DNA from: Bacillota bacterium
GTDB lineage: Bacteria; Bacillota; Clostridia; Peptostreptococcales; Anaerovoracaceae
Assembly: GCA_017397825.1 (NCBI GenBank)
Contig: JAFQHT010000118.1
Location: 1-52,236 of the forward strand
Direction: 5' to 3'
DNA length: 52,236 nucleotides
Of the stretch, positions 41,966-50,821 are shown piece by piece. Both the position numbers and the translations under genes were made by a program. How positions within the stretch are numbered: the first letter of the stretch is position 1; the number at the start of each line of letters is the position of its first letter. The notes under the pieces were generated by a model, which did not search any database, was not told where the DNA came from, and saw only the letters and a program-made list of their open reading frames with translations.

Positions 41966-42041
41966 TGATATAATTGTAATATCATCAGGCGATAAAATCA
42001 AGAACGCAAATTAAAATAACCAAGTAATAAAAAACTTACTT
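41966..42041. promoter_or_regulatory. Two palindromes between the LysE and HxlR genes
   Basis: TGATAT (41966-41971) and ATATCA (41979-41984) form a perfect inverted repeat with a 7-base spacer, and AAGTAA (42022-42027) with TTACTT (42036-42041) another with an 8-base spacer. The second lies just before the ribosome site of the HxlR gene. HxlR/DUF24 proteins bind palindromes of about this size, so these are candidate operators for both directions. Confidence 0.5.
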
Positions 42042-42065
42042 AGAACTGAAAAAGGAGGGCCTCAG

Positions 42066-42398
42066 ATGATAGAAACTCATTACGACTGTCCGTGTCTGGA
42101 AAAATGTCCGCTTAACTACACTATGTCAATTATCGGCGGGAAATGGAAAATGCAGATAATCTGTGCTCTGAACAATCAGGGTACTTTGCGCTATAATGAA
42201 CTTCGGCGTAAACTTGACGGAATATCCAACACAGTTCTTGCCAATTCGCTCAAAGAACTGGAGGAGCAGGGGCTGATAGTACGCAATGAATATCTGGAAG
42301 TGCCTGTCAGGGTGGAATATTCCACAACTGAAATGTGCGACAAGCTGATGCCGATTCTTGAGCAGCTCAGCGAATGGGGAGAGGAGATGATGAGATGA
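42066..42398 (+). CDS. HxlR-family (DUF24) regulator
   Basis: 110 residues with a winged helix-turn-helix: '[60 protein letters not shown]'. Three cysteines near the N-terminus (C8, C10, C14 in 'CPCLEKC') may sense reactive electrophiles or disulphide stress, as in YodB or HypR, although the classical single Cys in 'CP' is also present. AAAGGAGG precedes ATG 42066. Its stop overlaps the next start (ATGA) and it is divergent from the LysE gene. Confidence 0.85.
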   Translation: MIETHYDCPCLEKCPLNYTMSIIGGKWKMQIICALNNQGTLRYNELRRKLDGISNTVLANSLKELEEQGLIVRNEYLEVPVRVEYSTTEMCDKLMPILEQLSEWGEEMMR

Positions 42399-43153
42399 GA
42401 TTAATATCATGGAATGTAAACGGTCTCAGAGCCGTTATGGGAAAAAACTTCATGGAGTTTTTCAATGAAACAGATGCAGATGTTTTTTGCCTGCAGGAAA
42501 CCAAACTTCAGGCGGGACAGATTGAAATGGACCTGCCCGGCTATCATCAGTACTGGAATTATGCCGATAAAAAAGGCTACTCGGGCACTGCGATTTTTAC
42601 GAAGAAAGAACCTCTGTCAGTAGCTTACGGCATCGGCATAGACGAGCACGACCACGAAGGACGCGTAATCACACTGGAGTTTGAAGATATTTATGTAGTG
42701 ACTGTCTACACACCAAACTCTCAGGATGAACTGAAACGTCTGGAGTACCGCATGAAGTGGGAAGATGATTTCCAGGCCTATATAAAAGAGCTTGAAATGT
42801 CGAAACCTGTGGTTTTCTGCGGTGACCTCAACGTAGCCCACAAGGAAATCGACCTGAAGAATCCTAAGACAAACCGCCGCAATGCCGGCTTTACTGACGA
42901 AGAACGCGGCAAGATGAGCCAGCTCATTGATGCAGGTTTCATCGATACTTTCAGATATTTTTATCCTGACCAGGAAGGCATTTACTCCTGGTGGTCATAC
43001 CGTTTCAAAGCACGTGAAAAGAATGCAGGATGGAGAATAGACTACTTCATAACTTCCGGTTCTCTGGCTGACCGTCTGGCCGGTGCGAAGATTCACACCG
43101 ATGTTTTCGGTTCGGACCACTGTCCGGTAGAACTGGAGTTAAAGGATTTATAG
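42395..43153 (+). CDS. Exodeoxyribonuclease III
   Basis: 252 residues. The start '[14 protein letters not shown]' and the metal-site motifs 'FCLQETKLQ' (E near 34), 'FCGDLNVAH' near 153 and 'RIDYFITSG' near 223, and the final '[11 protein letters not shown]' with catalytic His, are typical for ExoIII/AP endonucleases. The enzyme cuts DNA at abasic sites and removes nucleotides from 3' ends in repair. ATG 42395 overlaps the HxlR stop by 4 bases, with GAGGAG 8 bases upstream, so the two are translationally coupled. proC follows after 12 bases. Confidence 0.93.
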   Translation: MRLISWNVNGLRAVMGKNFMEFFNETDADVFCLQETKLQAGQIEMDLPGYHQYWNYADKKGYSGTAIFTKKEPLSVAYGIGIDEHDHEGRVITLEFEDIYVVTVYTPNSQDELKRLEYRMKWEDDFQAYIKELEMSKPVVFCGDLNVAHKEIDLKNPKTNRRNAGFTDEERGKMSQLIDAGFIDTFRYFYPDQEGIYSWWSYRFKAREKNAGWRIDYFITSGSLADRLAGAKIHTDVFGSDHCPVELELKDL

Positions 43154-43165
43154 GGAGGAAAAAAC

Positions 43166-43948
43166 ATGAAAAATATAGGTTTTATAGGCATGGGCAATAT
43201 GGCTCAGGCCCTTGCAAAAGGTTTTATAGGAACAGGAACAGTTCCTGCTGAATATGTTTTTGCATATGCTCCCAATCAGGAGAAACTGGCCGCAAATGCC
43301 CAGAAAATCGGTTTTACACCTTGCCGTAGTCTCCGCGAACTGGCTGCTGTGTGTGATACTCTGATCATGGCATGTAAGCCTTATCAGATAGAATCTGTTC
43401 TCGGCGAACTTGGCGGGGCAATAATCGGCAAGGCTCTGATTTCTGTGGCTGCAGGCTGGGATTATGATAAATACGCAGAATACCTGCCGGAAGGAGTCGC
43501 TGTTCAGTATATAATGCCAAACACACCGGTGGCTGTAAGCTCCGGAGTAATCCTGATGGAAGAAAAAAACAGCCTTATTCCTGAGGAAAGAGAACAACTC
43601 ATGTATGTTCTCAGCAGTGTAGGAGGCTGCGTGGAACTGCCTTCACATCTTATGAATGCAGGAATGGCGATTTCAGGCTGCGGGCCTGCTTTCTTCGATA
43701 TGATTATTGAAGCTCTCGGTGATGGCGGTGTAAAAAATGGCCTTCCACGGGACAAGGCTTATCACCTGGCAGCAGCAACAATGGCGGGGACTGCAATACT
43801 TTTTCTGGACAGCGGAATGCATCCGGGACAGCTTAAAGATCAGGTGTGTTCCCCTGCAGGCACTACAATCCGCGGTGTAGCAGCGCTGGAAGAAGCGGGA
43901 GTACGCTCAGCATTTATCAAAGCTGTTGATGCAACTATGAAAAAATAA
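43166..43948 (+). CDS. Pyrroline-5-carboxylate reductase
   Basis: 260 residues. The N-terminal Rossmann motif is GMGNMAQAL near residues 7-15, followed by 'MACKPYQIESVLGEL' and 'VQYIMPNTPVAV'. The C-terminal dimer domain has 'GMHPGQLKDQVCSPAGTTIRGVAALEEAGVRSA', a signature of ProC. It reduces pyrroline-5-carboxylate to proline with NAD(P)H, the last step of proline synthesis. GGGAGGA precedes ATG 43166. It is cotranscribed with the exonuclease gene, 12 bases apart. Confidence 0.95.
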   Translation: MKNIGFIGMGNMAQALAKGFIGTGTVPAEYVFAYAPNQEKLAANAQKIGFTPCRSLRELAAVCDTLIMACKPYQIESVLGELGGAIIGKALISVAAGWDYDKYAEYLPEGVAVQYIMPNTPVAVSSGVILMEEKNSLIPEEREQLMYVLSSVGGCVELPSHLMNAGMAISGCGPAFFDMIIEALGDGGVKNGLPRDKAYHLAAATMAGTAILFLDSGMHPGQLKDQVCSPAGTTIRGVAALEEAGVRSAFIKAVDATMKK

Positions 43949-43967
43949 AAAAACTTTAAAATTTTAC

Positions 43968-43996
43968 TTGGCTAAATAAGGAAACAGTAGTATAAT
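43968..43996 (+). promoter_or_regulatory. Promoter of the rubrerythrin gene
   Basis: TTGGCT (43968-43973), a 17-base spacer and TATAAT (43991-43996). The leader to ATG 44055 is about 50 bases. Confidence 0.75.
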
Positions 43997-44054
43997 ATAT
44001 CCATCGGCGGCTTATGCGGTGCCGGCGAAATTTTACGAAAAGAGGTACAGACCA

Positions 44055-44588
44055 ATGGACTATAAAGGAACAAAAACAGAAGCTAATTTATGGGCTGCAT
44101 TCGCAGGCGAATCACAGGCCAGAAACAAATATACATATTTTGCAAGCGTAGCTAAGAAGGAAGGCTACGAACAGATTGCAGCAATTTTCCTCGCTACAGC
44201 AGATAACGAAAAAGAACACGCTAAACTGTGGTTCAAAGAACTTGGAGAATTAGGGGACACTGCTCAGAACCTCCTCCACGCTGCAGAAGGCGAAAACTAT
44301 GAATGGACTGACATGTATGCAACATTTGCAAAGGAAGCAGAAGAAGAAGGCTTCAACGCTTTGGCAGCTAAATTCAGACTCGTAGCAGCGATCGAAAAAA
44401 CTCACGAAGAAAGATACAGAGCACTTCTCAACAACGTTGAAATGAAGGCTGTATTTGAAAAAGCTGAAGAAGCTATCTGGGAATGCAGAAACTGCGGACA
44501 CCTTGTAATGGGCAAGAAAGCTCCTGAAATCTGTCCTACATGCAACCACCCACAGGCTTATTTCGAAGTGAGAAAAGAAAACTATTAA
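44055..44588 (+). CDS. Rubrerythrin
   Basis: 177 residues. The four-helix diiron domain has '[19 protein letters not shown]' with E19, '[14 protein letters not shown]' and '[16 protein letters not shown]', giving the Glu/His ligands of the peroxidase site. The C-terminal rubredoxin domain has '[20 protein letters not shown]' with both CxxC pairs for one iron. It reduces hydrogen peroxide in anaerobes with electrons from rubredoxin or NADH oxidoreductases. AGAGGT precedes ATG 44055; the reading that starts earlier is in the leader. It has its own promoter and terminator. Confidence 0.95.
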   Translation: MDYKGTKTEANLWAAFAGESQARNKYTYFASVAKKEGYEQIAAIFLATADNEKEHAKLWFKELGELGDTAQNLLHAAEGENYEWTDMYATFAKEAEEEGFNALAAKFRLVAAIEKTHEERYRALLNNVEMKAVFEKAEEAIWECRNCGHLVMGKKAPEICPTCNHPQAYFEVRKENY

Positions 44589-44616
44589 TTTTTGATTATT
44601 AGGTTAAGGCTTTACA

Positions 44617-44648
44617 GGCTCCTGCGACGGCAGGGGCCTTGCTTTTTT
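44617..44648 (+). terminator. Terminator after rubrerythrin
   Basis: GGCTCCTGC (44617-44625) pairs with GCAGGGGCC (44630-44638), one G-T pair, followed by TTGCTTTTTT. Confidence 0.82.
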
Positions 44649-44664
44649 AGAAACGGTGATTACT

Positions 44665-45135
44665 ATGAGCAAAGGTTTTTTGGAAACACCACTTGGTATA
44701 CTTGAAATTGTGGCAGAAAGTGGTAAAACAGTAAGGATTGATTTAATGCGCGGCGAAGCGGATTGTGTTGAAACTTGTCAAAACGTAGCGGATGAGTGTG
44801 CAATCAAAGAGGCAAAGAAGCAGCTTACCGAATATTTCGATGGCAGCAGACAGGATTTTGACCTGGATACTGAGCTCCGCGGCACAGATTTTCAGAAAGC
44901 AGTCTGGACTGTACTTAAGGCCATACCTTACGGCAGAACCTTGAGCTACGCAGAAGTTGCGGCAGCGGCAGGGAAACCGAAAGCTCAGAGGGCTGCGGGA
45001 AATGCAGTGGGAAAGAATCCTTTGCTCATAGTAGTGCCATGCCACAGAGTTATCAAGGCAGACGGAAGTCCGGGAGGCTTCAGTTCAGGCATTGATGCCA
45101 AAATAATTTTGCAGAAAACGGAGGGAATTCTCTGA
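44665..45135 (+). CDS. Methylated-DNA--protein-cysteine methyltransferase
   Basis: 156 residues. The catalytic Cys is C126 in 'VVPCHRVI', with the helix-turn-helix 'TLSYAEVAAAAGKPKAQRAAGNAVGKNP' before it and the 'GFSSG' region after it. The protein transfers alkyl groups from O6-guanine to itself, one time per molecule. The start ATG 44665 has only a weak ribosome site; GTG 44656 is an alternative. It overlaps the next gene by one base (TGATG). Confidence 0.92.
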   Translation: MSKGFLETPLGILEIVAESGKTVRIDLMRGEADCVETCQNVADECAIKEAKKQLTEYFDGSRQDFDLDTELRGTDFQKAVWTVLKAIPYGRTLSYAEVAAAAGKPKAQRAAGNAVGKNPLLIVVPCHRVIKADGSPGGFSSGIDAKIILQKTEGIL

Positions 45136-45740
45136 TGGAATATATAGGCGATGTTTTTTATGATTACGGCGGAGGGCTTTATGCAAACATAACCAACCAG
45201 TGCCCATGCAGATGCGAGTTCTGTATCAGGGATATGGTGGACTCTCTTGGCGATGCTGACAGCCTCTGGCTGAAGAGAGAGCCGTCACTGGAAGAAATTT
45301 TTGAGCTGCTGGGAGAGTGGAATCTGAATAAGTACAGCGAGCTGGTTTTCTGCGGCTACGGAGAGCCTACTGCAAGACTTGACGACCTTCTGGCAGTGGC
45401 AAAGCATGTAAAAACAAACTATAATATTAAGGTGCGCATAAATACCAACGGCCTTGCTGACCTGCTCAACGGCAGGGAAACGGCACCGGAGCTCGCAGGC
45501 GTGATAGATGCTGTGTCAATCAGCCTCAACACTTCAGATGGGGCTAAATATGATGCCCTTTGCCATCCGGTTTATGGAGAAGATGCTTTCGGAGAAATAC
45601 TGGAATTTACCCGTAAAGTGAAAGAATATGTGCCCGATGTGACAATGTCAGTTGTAGGCGGCACAATCCCGGCAGTAGACGTTGAAAAATGCCGCAGAAT
45701 CGCCACAAATGATCTGGGCGTAAAATTCAGGGTCAGATAA
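45135..45740 (+). CDS. TatD-linked radical SAM protein
   Basis: 201 residues. The radical-SAM motif is C23, C27 and C30 in 'NQCPCRCEFCIRD'. The short TIM-barrel part, about 40-200, includes 'LVFCGYGEPTARLDDLLAV' for the SAM region. It resembles the small family of radical SAM proteins named for frequent linkage to TatD nuclease; the reaction is not known. The start overlaps the stop of the alkyltransferase gene by one base, so translation is coupled. No tatD gene lies in the window. Confidence 0.8.
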   Translation: MEYIGDVFYDYGGGLYANITNQCPCRCEFCIRDMVDSLGDADSLWLKREPSLEEIFELLGEWNLNKYSELVFCGYGEPTARLDDLLAVAKHVKTNYNIKVRINTNGLADLLNGRETAPELAGVIDAVSISLNTSDGAKYDALCHPVYGEDAFGEILEFTRKVKEYVPDVTMSVVGGTIPAVDVEKCRRIATNDLGVKFRVR

Positions 45741-45766
45741 AAATCAGAAAGAGGTAAGGGAAAGAG

Positions 45767-46513
45767 ATGAAAAAAGAAGTTTTCAATTACGAAAGCAAAC
45801 TCAATGTATACAACGTTGATACAAACAGGTGCGGACGTCCGGCAGGACTGCTCCGGGAAATGCAGCAGTGCGGCTCAGTGCAGATGGCAACCGAAAAACC
45901 TTCATATGATGAATTGCTTGATGAAGGCAAAGCACTTATGCTCAGCCGCCTTGATATGGTGCTGCATGAAGATGTTTACCTGGAAGAGCCGATTCAGGTT
46001 TATACATGGCCGTGTCCGAGTACAAGGGCAACTTTTCTGAGAAATTATATGGTAAAGAAAGAAGGCAGAATTGCTGCGGAAATTTCCAGCCAGTGGACTC
46101 TGGTGGGAGTGGAAAACCGCAAAATTATGAAGGTGGGAGATATTGACCTCTCCAACTACACCCATGATGAGTATAAGGAAGTTCTGACCAGCACCAAGAT
46201 GAAGATTACGAAGGAGCAGGCTGATGCCATGGAAGAAGTGGGCAGCAAGCAGGTGCTCCTCAGCGACTGTGACTATAACGGCCACATGAACAATACTTAT
46301 TCACTGGACATGCTCTGCGACTATATTCCTGAGCTCTATGAGACAAAGTACAGGGTGTCCTATGTGCGCATTCATTTCGGCAATGAAGCTCCGGTGGGTA
46401 CTAAAGTCATCATAAAAAGACTGAAAACTGAGGATGGAAAGTACCTTTTCCAGACTTTCCGCGAAGACGGCCAGCTCAATGTAGAGGCTGAAATTGGCCT
46501 GGTGGAAAGATAG
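45767..46513 (+). CDS. Acyl-ACP thioesterase
   Basis: 248 residues with two hot-dog domains. The second carries the family motif 'DCDYNGHMNNTYSLDMLCDYIP' near residues 167-188, with the Asn and His of the active site. Such enzymes release fatty acids from acyl carrier protein at the end of a fatty-acid cycle. It is cytoplasmic and its substrate length is not known. GAGGTAAGGGAAAG is before ATG 45767, a somewhat spread-out ribosome site. It follows the radical SAM gene by 26 bases and a terminator comes after it. Confidence 0.85.
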   Translation: MKKEVFNYESKLNVYNVDTNRCGRPAGLLREMQQCGSVQMATEKPSYDELLDEGKALMLSRLDMVLHEDVYLEEPIQVYTWPCPSTRATFLRNYMVKKEGRIAAEISSQWTLVGVENRKIMKVGDIDLSNYTHDEYKEVLTSTKMKITKEQADAMEEVGSKQVLLSDCDYNGHMNNTYSLDMLCDYIPELYETKYRVSYVRIHFGNEAPVGTKVIIKRLKTEDGKYLFQTFREDGQLNVEAEIGLVER

Positions 46514-46530
46514 CAGATATATAGAATGAT

Positions 46531-46563
46531 AAAATCCGCAGCATTAATGCCGCGGATTTTTTA
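46531..46563. terminator. Terminator after the thioesterase gene
   Basis: AAAATCCGC (46531-46539) pairs with GCGGATTTT (46552-46560) and runs into more T residues. It serves also the convergent gene ending at 46581. Confidence 0.82.
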
Positions 46564-46580
46564 ATGGTCTGATTTTTATT

Positions 46581-47576
46581 TTAATACCAGTCTACTGCTT
46601 CGCCGTATTCTGATTCTGAAAGTTCTTTCGTACTGCCGTCCTTGATTGTGTAAACATAGTAGCGGTACTGGTCGGTGTATTCACCGTAGTAGATTTTGCT
46701 TGATGTGCAAAGATCAATGGTTGTATTGGAACCCAGTTCGAGAATAACCTGAGGGTCTTTGCCGCTGAGGCTGGATTTATAGAATGTATAGCCTCCTGTG
46801 TACCAGTCAAGAACTCTGTAGATTAAAGAACTGCTGCCTGCTACAGGGCGGCTTGCACCTTCGATAGTTCTGATGAGCTTCTTGGTCTTGCAGTCAAAAA
46901 CTGCGATGTAGTCACCGCCTGCGAAGCTGTGTCCGTAGATGTAACGGCTGCTTCCGCTGTTGTTTTCAAGAGGTTCAACAGGGAAATTCTTATCGTGAGT
47001 AGTGATTTTCTTGGTTTCCAGATTCATGGAACAAAGCTTGTCCACAGGGTTTCCGTCCGGATCGGAACCGCTTCTTGAGAAGAAAAGTCTGCCGTTGTAA
47101 ACCTTAAGCAGTGTGATGTATCCTGCATAGTCTTTGACAGCGATGCTCTTGACAGTCTTGCGGTTCTTGCCTGTGTCGCTTACAGAGTGGATGCGGACTT
47201 TTGTGCTGTCAGTAAATTCATATCCGTCTGCTGCAAGATTCCATGTTGCATAGTAAACCTTGGAACCGTTGTAGAGAATGCGTCCGTCCATATGATATTC
47301 GTCGTTGTTGTAGGATGCAAGTTTTACTTTTTTACTCTTGGTGCTCTTCTTTGCAGAATAGTAAAGCGTTGATTTGGTGTAATCGGAATTGGATTCAGTC
47401 CAGAAATATCCGTCGCCTATTTTAACTTTGCCGTCTACGCCGTAACCTGGAGTTCCGGCATAATACTTTGCTGCAGCAGCGTCAGCCTGCGCCGGCATCA
47501 TGGCGAAAACCATGAGCAGGATGATTGTCACAGCAACGATTGCTTTGAAATGTCTTGAAGTGAGTAAATTGTTCAT
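46581..47576 (-). CDS. Secreted beta-propeller-like protein
   Basis: 331 residues. A signal peptide covers residues 1-33 (cleavage near ADA). The rest is all-beta: repeated 'GRLFFSRSG', 'SKIYYGEYTDQYRYYVYTIKDGSTK', 'GSSSLIYRVLDWY', as in DUF5050-type WD/propeller-like proteins of Clostridia. No catalytic motif or anchor is seen. It is a likely extracellular sensing or binding protein. GGAGGAAG precedes the ATG. It is convergent with the thioesterase and has its own promoter. Confidence 0.7.
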   Translation of the reverse strand: MNNLLTSRHFKAIVAVTIILLMVFAMMPAQADAAAAKYYAGTPGYGVDGKVKIGDGYFWTESNSDYTKSTLYYSAKKSTKSKKVKLASYNNDEYHMDGRILYNGSKVYYATWNLAADGYEFTDSTKVRIHSVSDTGKNRKTVKSIAVKDYAGYITLLKVYNGRLFFSRSGSDPDGNPVDKLCSMNLETKKITTHDKNFPVEPLENNSGSSRYIYGHSFAGGDYIAVFDCKTKKLIRTIEGASRPVAGSSSLIYRVLDWYTGGYTFYKSSLSGKDPQVILELGSNTTIDLCTSSKIYYGEYTDQYRYYVYTIKDGSTKELSESEYGEAVDWY

Positions 47577-47610
47577 AGGGGAGCTTCCTCCGTGTTTGTT
47601 TCTTAATTAA

Positions 47611-47640
47611 GTTATATATTATGGAAGCAGTGGAAGTCAA
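47611..47640 (-). promoter_or_regulatory. Promoter of the beta-propeller-like gene
   Basis: On the minus strand TTGACT (47640-47635) and TATAAC (47616-47611) with 18 bases between them. A TATATA one step closer (47618-47613, spacing 16) is also possible. Confidence 0.55.
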
Positions 47641-47659
47641 TGGAAAAGTAGCGGAAATA

Positions 47660-47690
47660 AATAAAAAAGAGACTTTTTTAAAGCCTCTTT
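47660..47690 (-). terminator. Terminator of the ABC transporter unit
   Basis: On the minus strand AAAGAGGCTTT (47690-47680) pairs with AAAGTCTCTTT (47676-47666), with one G-T pair, followed by TTTTT. The permease ends at 47701. Confidence 0.82.
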
Positions 47691-47700
47691 TCAGATGTTG

Positions 47701-50700
47701 CTATTCAATTGACTTCAGCGACTCGGTCATGCTGATTTTCTGCAGTCTGAAGTACATTACGAAGTTGACTATTCCTGCAAATATGAAGGTCATAATCACA
47801 GCGTAAACATAGCTGATTGGCAGTACGTGAATGTCGAAATACATCAGGTCAATCTTTACCTGACCCATTACGAACTGGTTCAGCCAGCTGCCGAGAGGCA
47901 GGCCTACCAGAGCCGAAACTGCTGTGAGCACCAGGTTTTCGCGGAATACATAGGCCGATGTTTCTTTAGGATAGAAGCCAAGAACCTTGATGGTTGCAAT
48001 TTCGCGGATTCGCTCTGTGATGTTTATGTTTGTCAGATTGTAAAGCACTATGAATGCCAGAGCTCCTGCACAGATAATTACCAGCAGGATTACGGCGTTG
48101 AGGCCTTCAAGGGTTGTTGCTACACGTTCTTTGAAGTCCATGGTCACTGAAACTGCAGCCACATTATCTGCGTTCATCAGCTTGGCACCGCCACCATACG
48201 GGTCTTCTACTTTGCCGTCTTCGCCAGGAATGCCCTTGACGAAGGCTGCGTTGGTTTCCAGGTCACCGTAGAAATCTTCATAAGTTTCGTCGTTGATGTA
48301 GAAGTAATTGTTTACATAGTTTTCGCAGATGCCGGAAACTGTGGCAGTCAGCTCTTTTTTGTCACTGTCCATTATGGTCAGCTGGTCACCGACATCCACT
48401 TTCATCATGCGGGCCAGATTGGTATTTATGATGCACTGGCCTTTTTCAGGATATGCAAGGGGCTGGCCGTCCTCAGTGTGAAGCTCAACGAATTTACCGA
48501 AAGGATCATCGTTTTTCGCCACAACCATGTTTACAGTTTTGATTGTGCCGTTTGCATGGGCATCTGCAGTGATGGTGTAGAGGAAAAGAGCGTCAGACAC
48601 TGTATCAGTGTTTTCTTCAAGGAATTCAGCTCTTTCGTCCTCGCTTATATCTTTGTCAAAAGTTACAGTATAGTCTACGAAGTAAATTTCTTCGTACTGT
48701 TTAGGTACTACAGTCCTGATGGTATCGCCGATACCGAAGCCAGCAACCAGAAGGGCCGTACAGCCGCAGATTCCAAGAACCATCATGAAAAATCTCTTCT
48801 TGTAGCGGAAAATATTTCTCATGGATACTTTGTGGAGGAACTGCAGTCTGTTCCAGATGAAAGGAATCTTTTCAAGCAGGATTCTCTTGCCAAGGGCCGG
48901 AGCCTTAGGTCTGATAAGCTGTGCAGGAACTTCTGAAAGTTCTCTGTAGCAGGAATACATTGTAGCACCCAGGGCGCATATCAGAGCAACAGCGATACAT
49001 GCTCCGCCTATTTTCCAGTTAAGCACAAATGTAAGTGGTGCGAAACCGTACATCATGCTGTAAGCCACCCAGATTACGTAAGGGAAGAGGTAGGAGCCTG
49101 CAAAAAAGCCTATGACTCCGCCCACCAGTGCAGCACTGGACGAGTAGAAAATGTACTTTCTGAGGATTTGTCCTTTGCTGTAGCCCAGGGCTTTGAGAAC
49201 GCCGATCTGGGTTCTCTGTTCATCAATCATTCTTGTCATGGTGGTCATTACCACAAGGGCAGCCACCAGGAAGAAAAATACAGGGAATATCTTGGCAAGA
49301 CCTGCAACGATGGCAGTGTCACTGTCGAAGCACACATAGCCGATGTTTGTGTCTCTGCCAAGCACATATGTGTCAGGATTTTCGATGTCTTCGATTTCGT
49401 CGCGGGCATCGTCCAGTTCTTCTTCCGCATCAGCAAGTTCTTTTTTTGCATCAGCAATTTCTTTTTTTCCGTCGGCGATTTCGCGTTTGCCGTCGGCTAT
49501 TTCTTTCCTGCCGTCGGCAACTTCTTTTTTGCCGTCAGCGATTTCTTTTTCAGCATCTTCTATGGCAGCAAATCCGTCGGCCACTTCTTTTTCGCCATCT
49601 TCTATCTGAATGCGGCCTTCCTCAAGTTCAGCCCATGCTGCCTCAAACTGAGCGTCGGCTTCTGCTTTTGCAGCTTCGTACTGCGCATAGTACTGAGCAT
49701 AGAAAGGTGTGCCTTTTGCAGGTTCAATGCTGGCAAGAAGTTCTTCCAGCCGGGCATCGGCATCTGCCTTTTCATGATTGTACTGAGCAAGACCTTCTTC
49801 ATAGTCTGCGCGGGCTTTTTCAAGATCCGCCCGGGCATCTTCAAGCTTCTGCTGGTTTTCTTCAAGCTCTTTTTCGCCGTCTGCCAGTTTTTTCTCAGCG
49901 TCACGGAGCTCTTTTTCTGCATCCTTAAGTTCTCCTTCGCCGTCTGCCAGCTCTTTTTCTGCGTCTGCAAGCTCAATTTTAGCGTCTGCAAGCTTTTCTT
50001 CGGCCTCTGCAAGTTCTTCATTGGCTTCTGCCATTATATCGTCATAGCGGCCGTTTGCGCTGTTTTCCAGAGCAATTTCAAGAGGTTTTTCAATTGCATC
50101 CACGGCATCGTTATATTCGTCGCTGAAAATCACGCCGTCAGCATCTGCGTCCACATACATTTCTGTATAGTAGTCAGCATTCCAGCCATCTTCATTGAGG
50201 TAGAGGAAAAATGACACGGTGCCGCTGCCAAGGGAAGTGGAGCCGCGTTCGTAATTCATATACAGAGATGAGCGGGAAATACCGGTGATGGTATATTCTT
50301 TATAAGCAAGAAATTCTTCTGCATCTTCGTCATCTGTGGCACTTGTTTTTACTATGGTAATAGTTTTGCCGATGTCGCCTTCGCTGAAAAACCATGGGTC
50401 TGCCAGACATTCATTGCCTTTTTCCGGAAGTCTGCCGGCCCGCAGGTCAATGGTGTTGATGGTGTCATTTATGGTGTGAATTTTGGCAACCACATCACCG
50501 GCCTGGCTGTCTGAAATATTGACAACAGCATCAGTGGACCAGGAACCGATTACGTTGTTCACACCGTCAACCGCAGCGATTTCTTTTATATTTTCCTCTT
50601 CAAAACCCAGAGTGGAAATCAGCTGGAAGTCGAAAAGATTGTGTTCTTTTATGTATTTGTCACCTGTCACCAGGAAAGCCTCTCTGGAGACTTTAAGGCC

Positions 50701-50805
50701 TGAGAAAAAGCCTACTCCAAGAGCCACAATGGCCAGGATGGCGGCCCAGCGGCTGAAACTGCCGCGGATTTCCCGGAAGGTGGACTTTCGCATCATGTTC
50801 TTCAT
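47701..50805 (-). CDS. FtsX-type ABC permease with long coiled coil
   Basis: 1034 residues from the chosen ATG 50805 (MKNMMRKSTFREI), which sits 16 bases after the ATPase stop; an ATG at 50859 is inside the ATPase gene. One membrane segment lies near 20-45, then an extracytoplasmic part with two coiled-coil blocks of Glu/Lys/Ala/Asp at about 257-337 and 390-475, the second with a strict seven-residue KEIADGK-like repeat. Three FtsX-type membrane segments follow near 510-640, a second MacB-like extracellular domain and three final membrane segments. Such permeases (YhgE/Pip-like or MacB-like) export or sense peptides or antibiotics. It works with the ATPase encoded just upstream. Confidence 0.85.
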   Translation of the reverse strand: MKNMMRKSTFREIRGSFSRWAAILAIVALGVGFFSGLKVSREAFLVTGDKYIKEHNLFDFQLISTLGFEEENIKEIAAVDGVNNVIGSWSTDAVVNISDSQAGDVVAKIHTINDTINTIDLRAGRLPEKGNECLADPWFFSEGDIGKTITIVKTSATDDEDAEEFLAYKEYTITGISRSSLYMNYERGSTSLGSGTVSFFLYLNEDGWNADYYTEMYVDADADGVIFSDEYNDAVDAIEKPLEIALENSANGRYDDIMAEANEELAEAEEKLADAKIELADAEKELADGEGELKDAEKELRDAEKKLADGEKELEENQQKLEDARADLEKARADYEEGLAQYNHEKADADARLEELLASIEPAKGTPFYAQYYAQYEAAKAEADAQFEAAWAELEEGRIQIEDGEKEVADGFAAIEDAEKEIADGKKEVADGRKEIADGKREIADGKKEIADAKKELADAEEELDDARDEIEDIENPDTYVLGRDTNIGYVCFDSDTAIVAGLAKIFPVFFFLVAALVVMTTMTRMIDEQRTQIGVLKALGYSKGQILRKYIFYSSSAALVGGVIGFFAGSYLFPYVIWVAYSMMYGFAPLTFVLNWKIGGACIAVALICALGATMYSCYRELSEVPAQLIRPKAPALGKRILLEKIPFIWNRLQFLHKVSMRNIFRYKKRFFMMVLGICGCTALLVAGFGIGDTIRTVVPKQYEEIYFVDYTVTFDKDISEDERAEFLEENTDTVSDALFLYTITADAHANGTIKTVNMVVAKNDDPFGKFVELHTEDGQPLAYPEKGQCIINTNLARMMKVDVGDQLTIMDSDKKELTATVSGICENYVNNYFYINDETYEDFYGDLETNAAFVKGIPGEDGKVEDPYGGGAKLMNADNVAAVSVTMDFKERVATTLEGLNAVILLVIICAGALAFIVLYNLTNINITERIREIATIKVLGFYPKETSAYVFRENLVLTAVSALVGLPLGSWLNQFVMGQVKIDLMYFDIHVLPISYVYAVIMTFIFAGIVNFVMYFRLQKISMTESLKSIE
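49430..49570 (-). repeat. 21-base codon repeat in the permease coiled coil
   Basis: The stretch encodes a chain of seven-residue units on the pattern KEIADGK, REIADGK, KEVADGR, KEIADGK, KEIADAK, so the DNA repeats every 21 bases with small differences. It is a recombination-prone tract in the coding frame. Confidence 0.65.
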
Positions 50806-50821
50806 CAGTTGTCCAGCCTTT

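Noticed and set aside
49168-50214. 348-residue plus-strand reading over the coiled coil
   Set aside because: It is a Phe/Cys-rich shadow of the repeated Lys/Glu codons of the permease, without a ribosome site.
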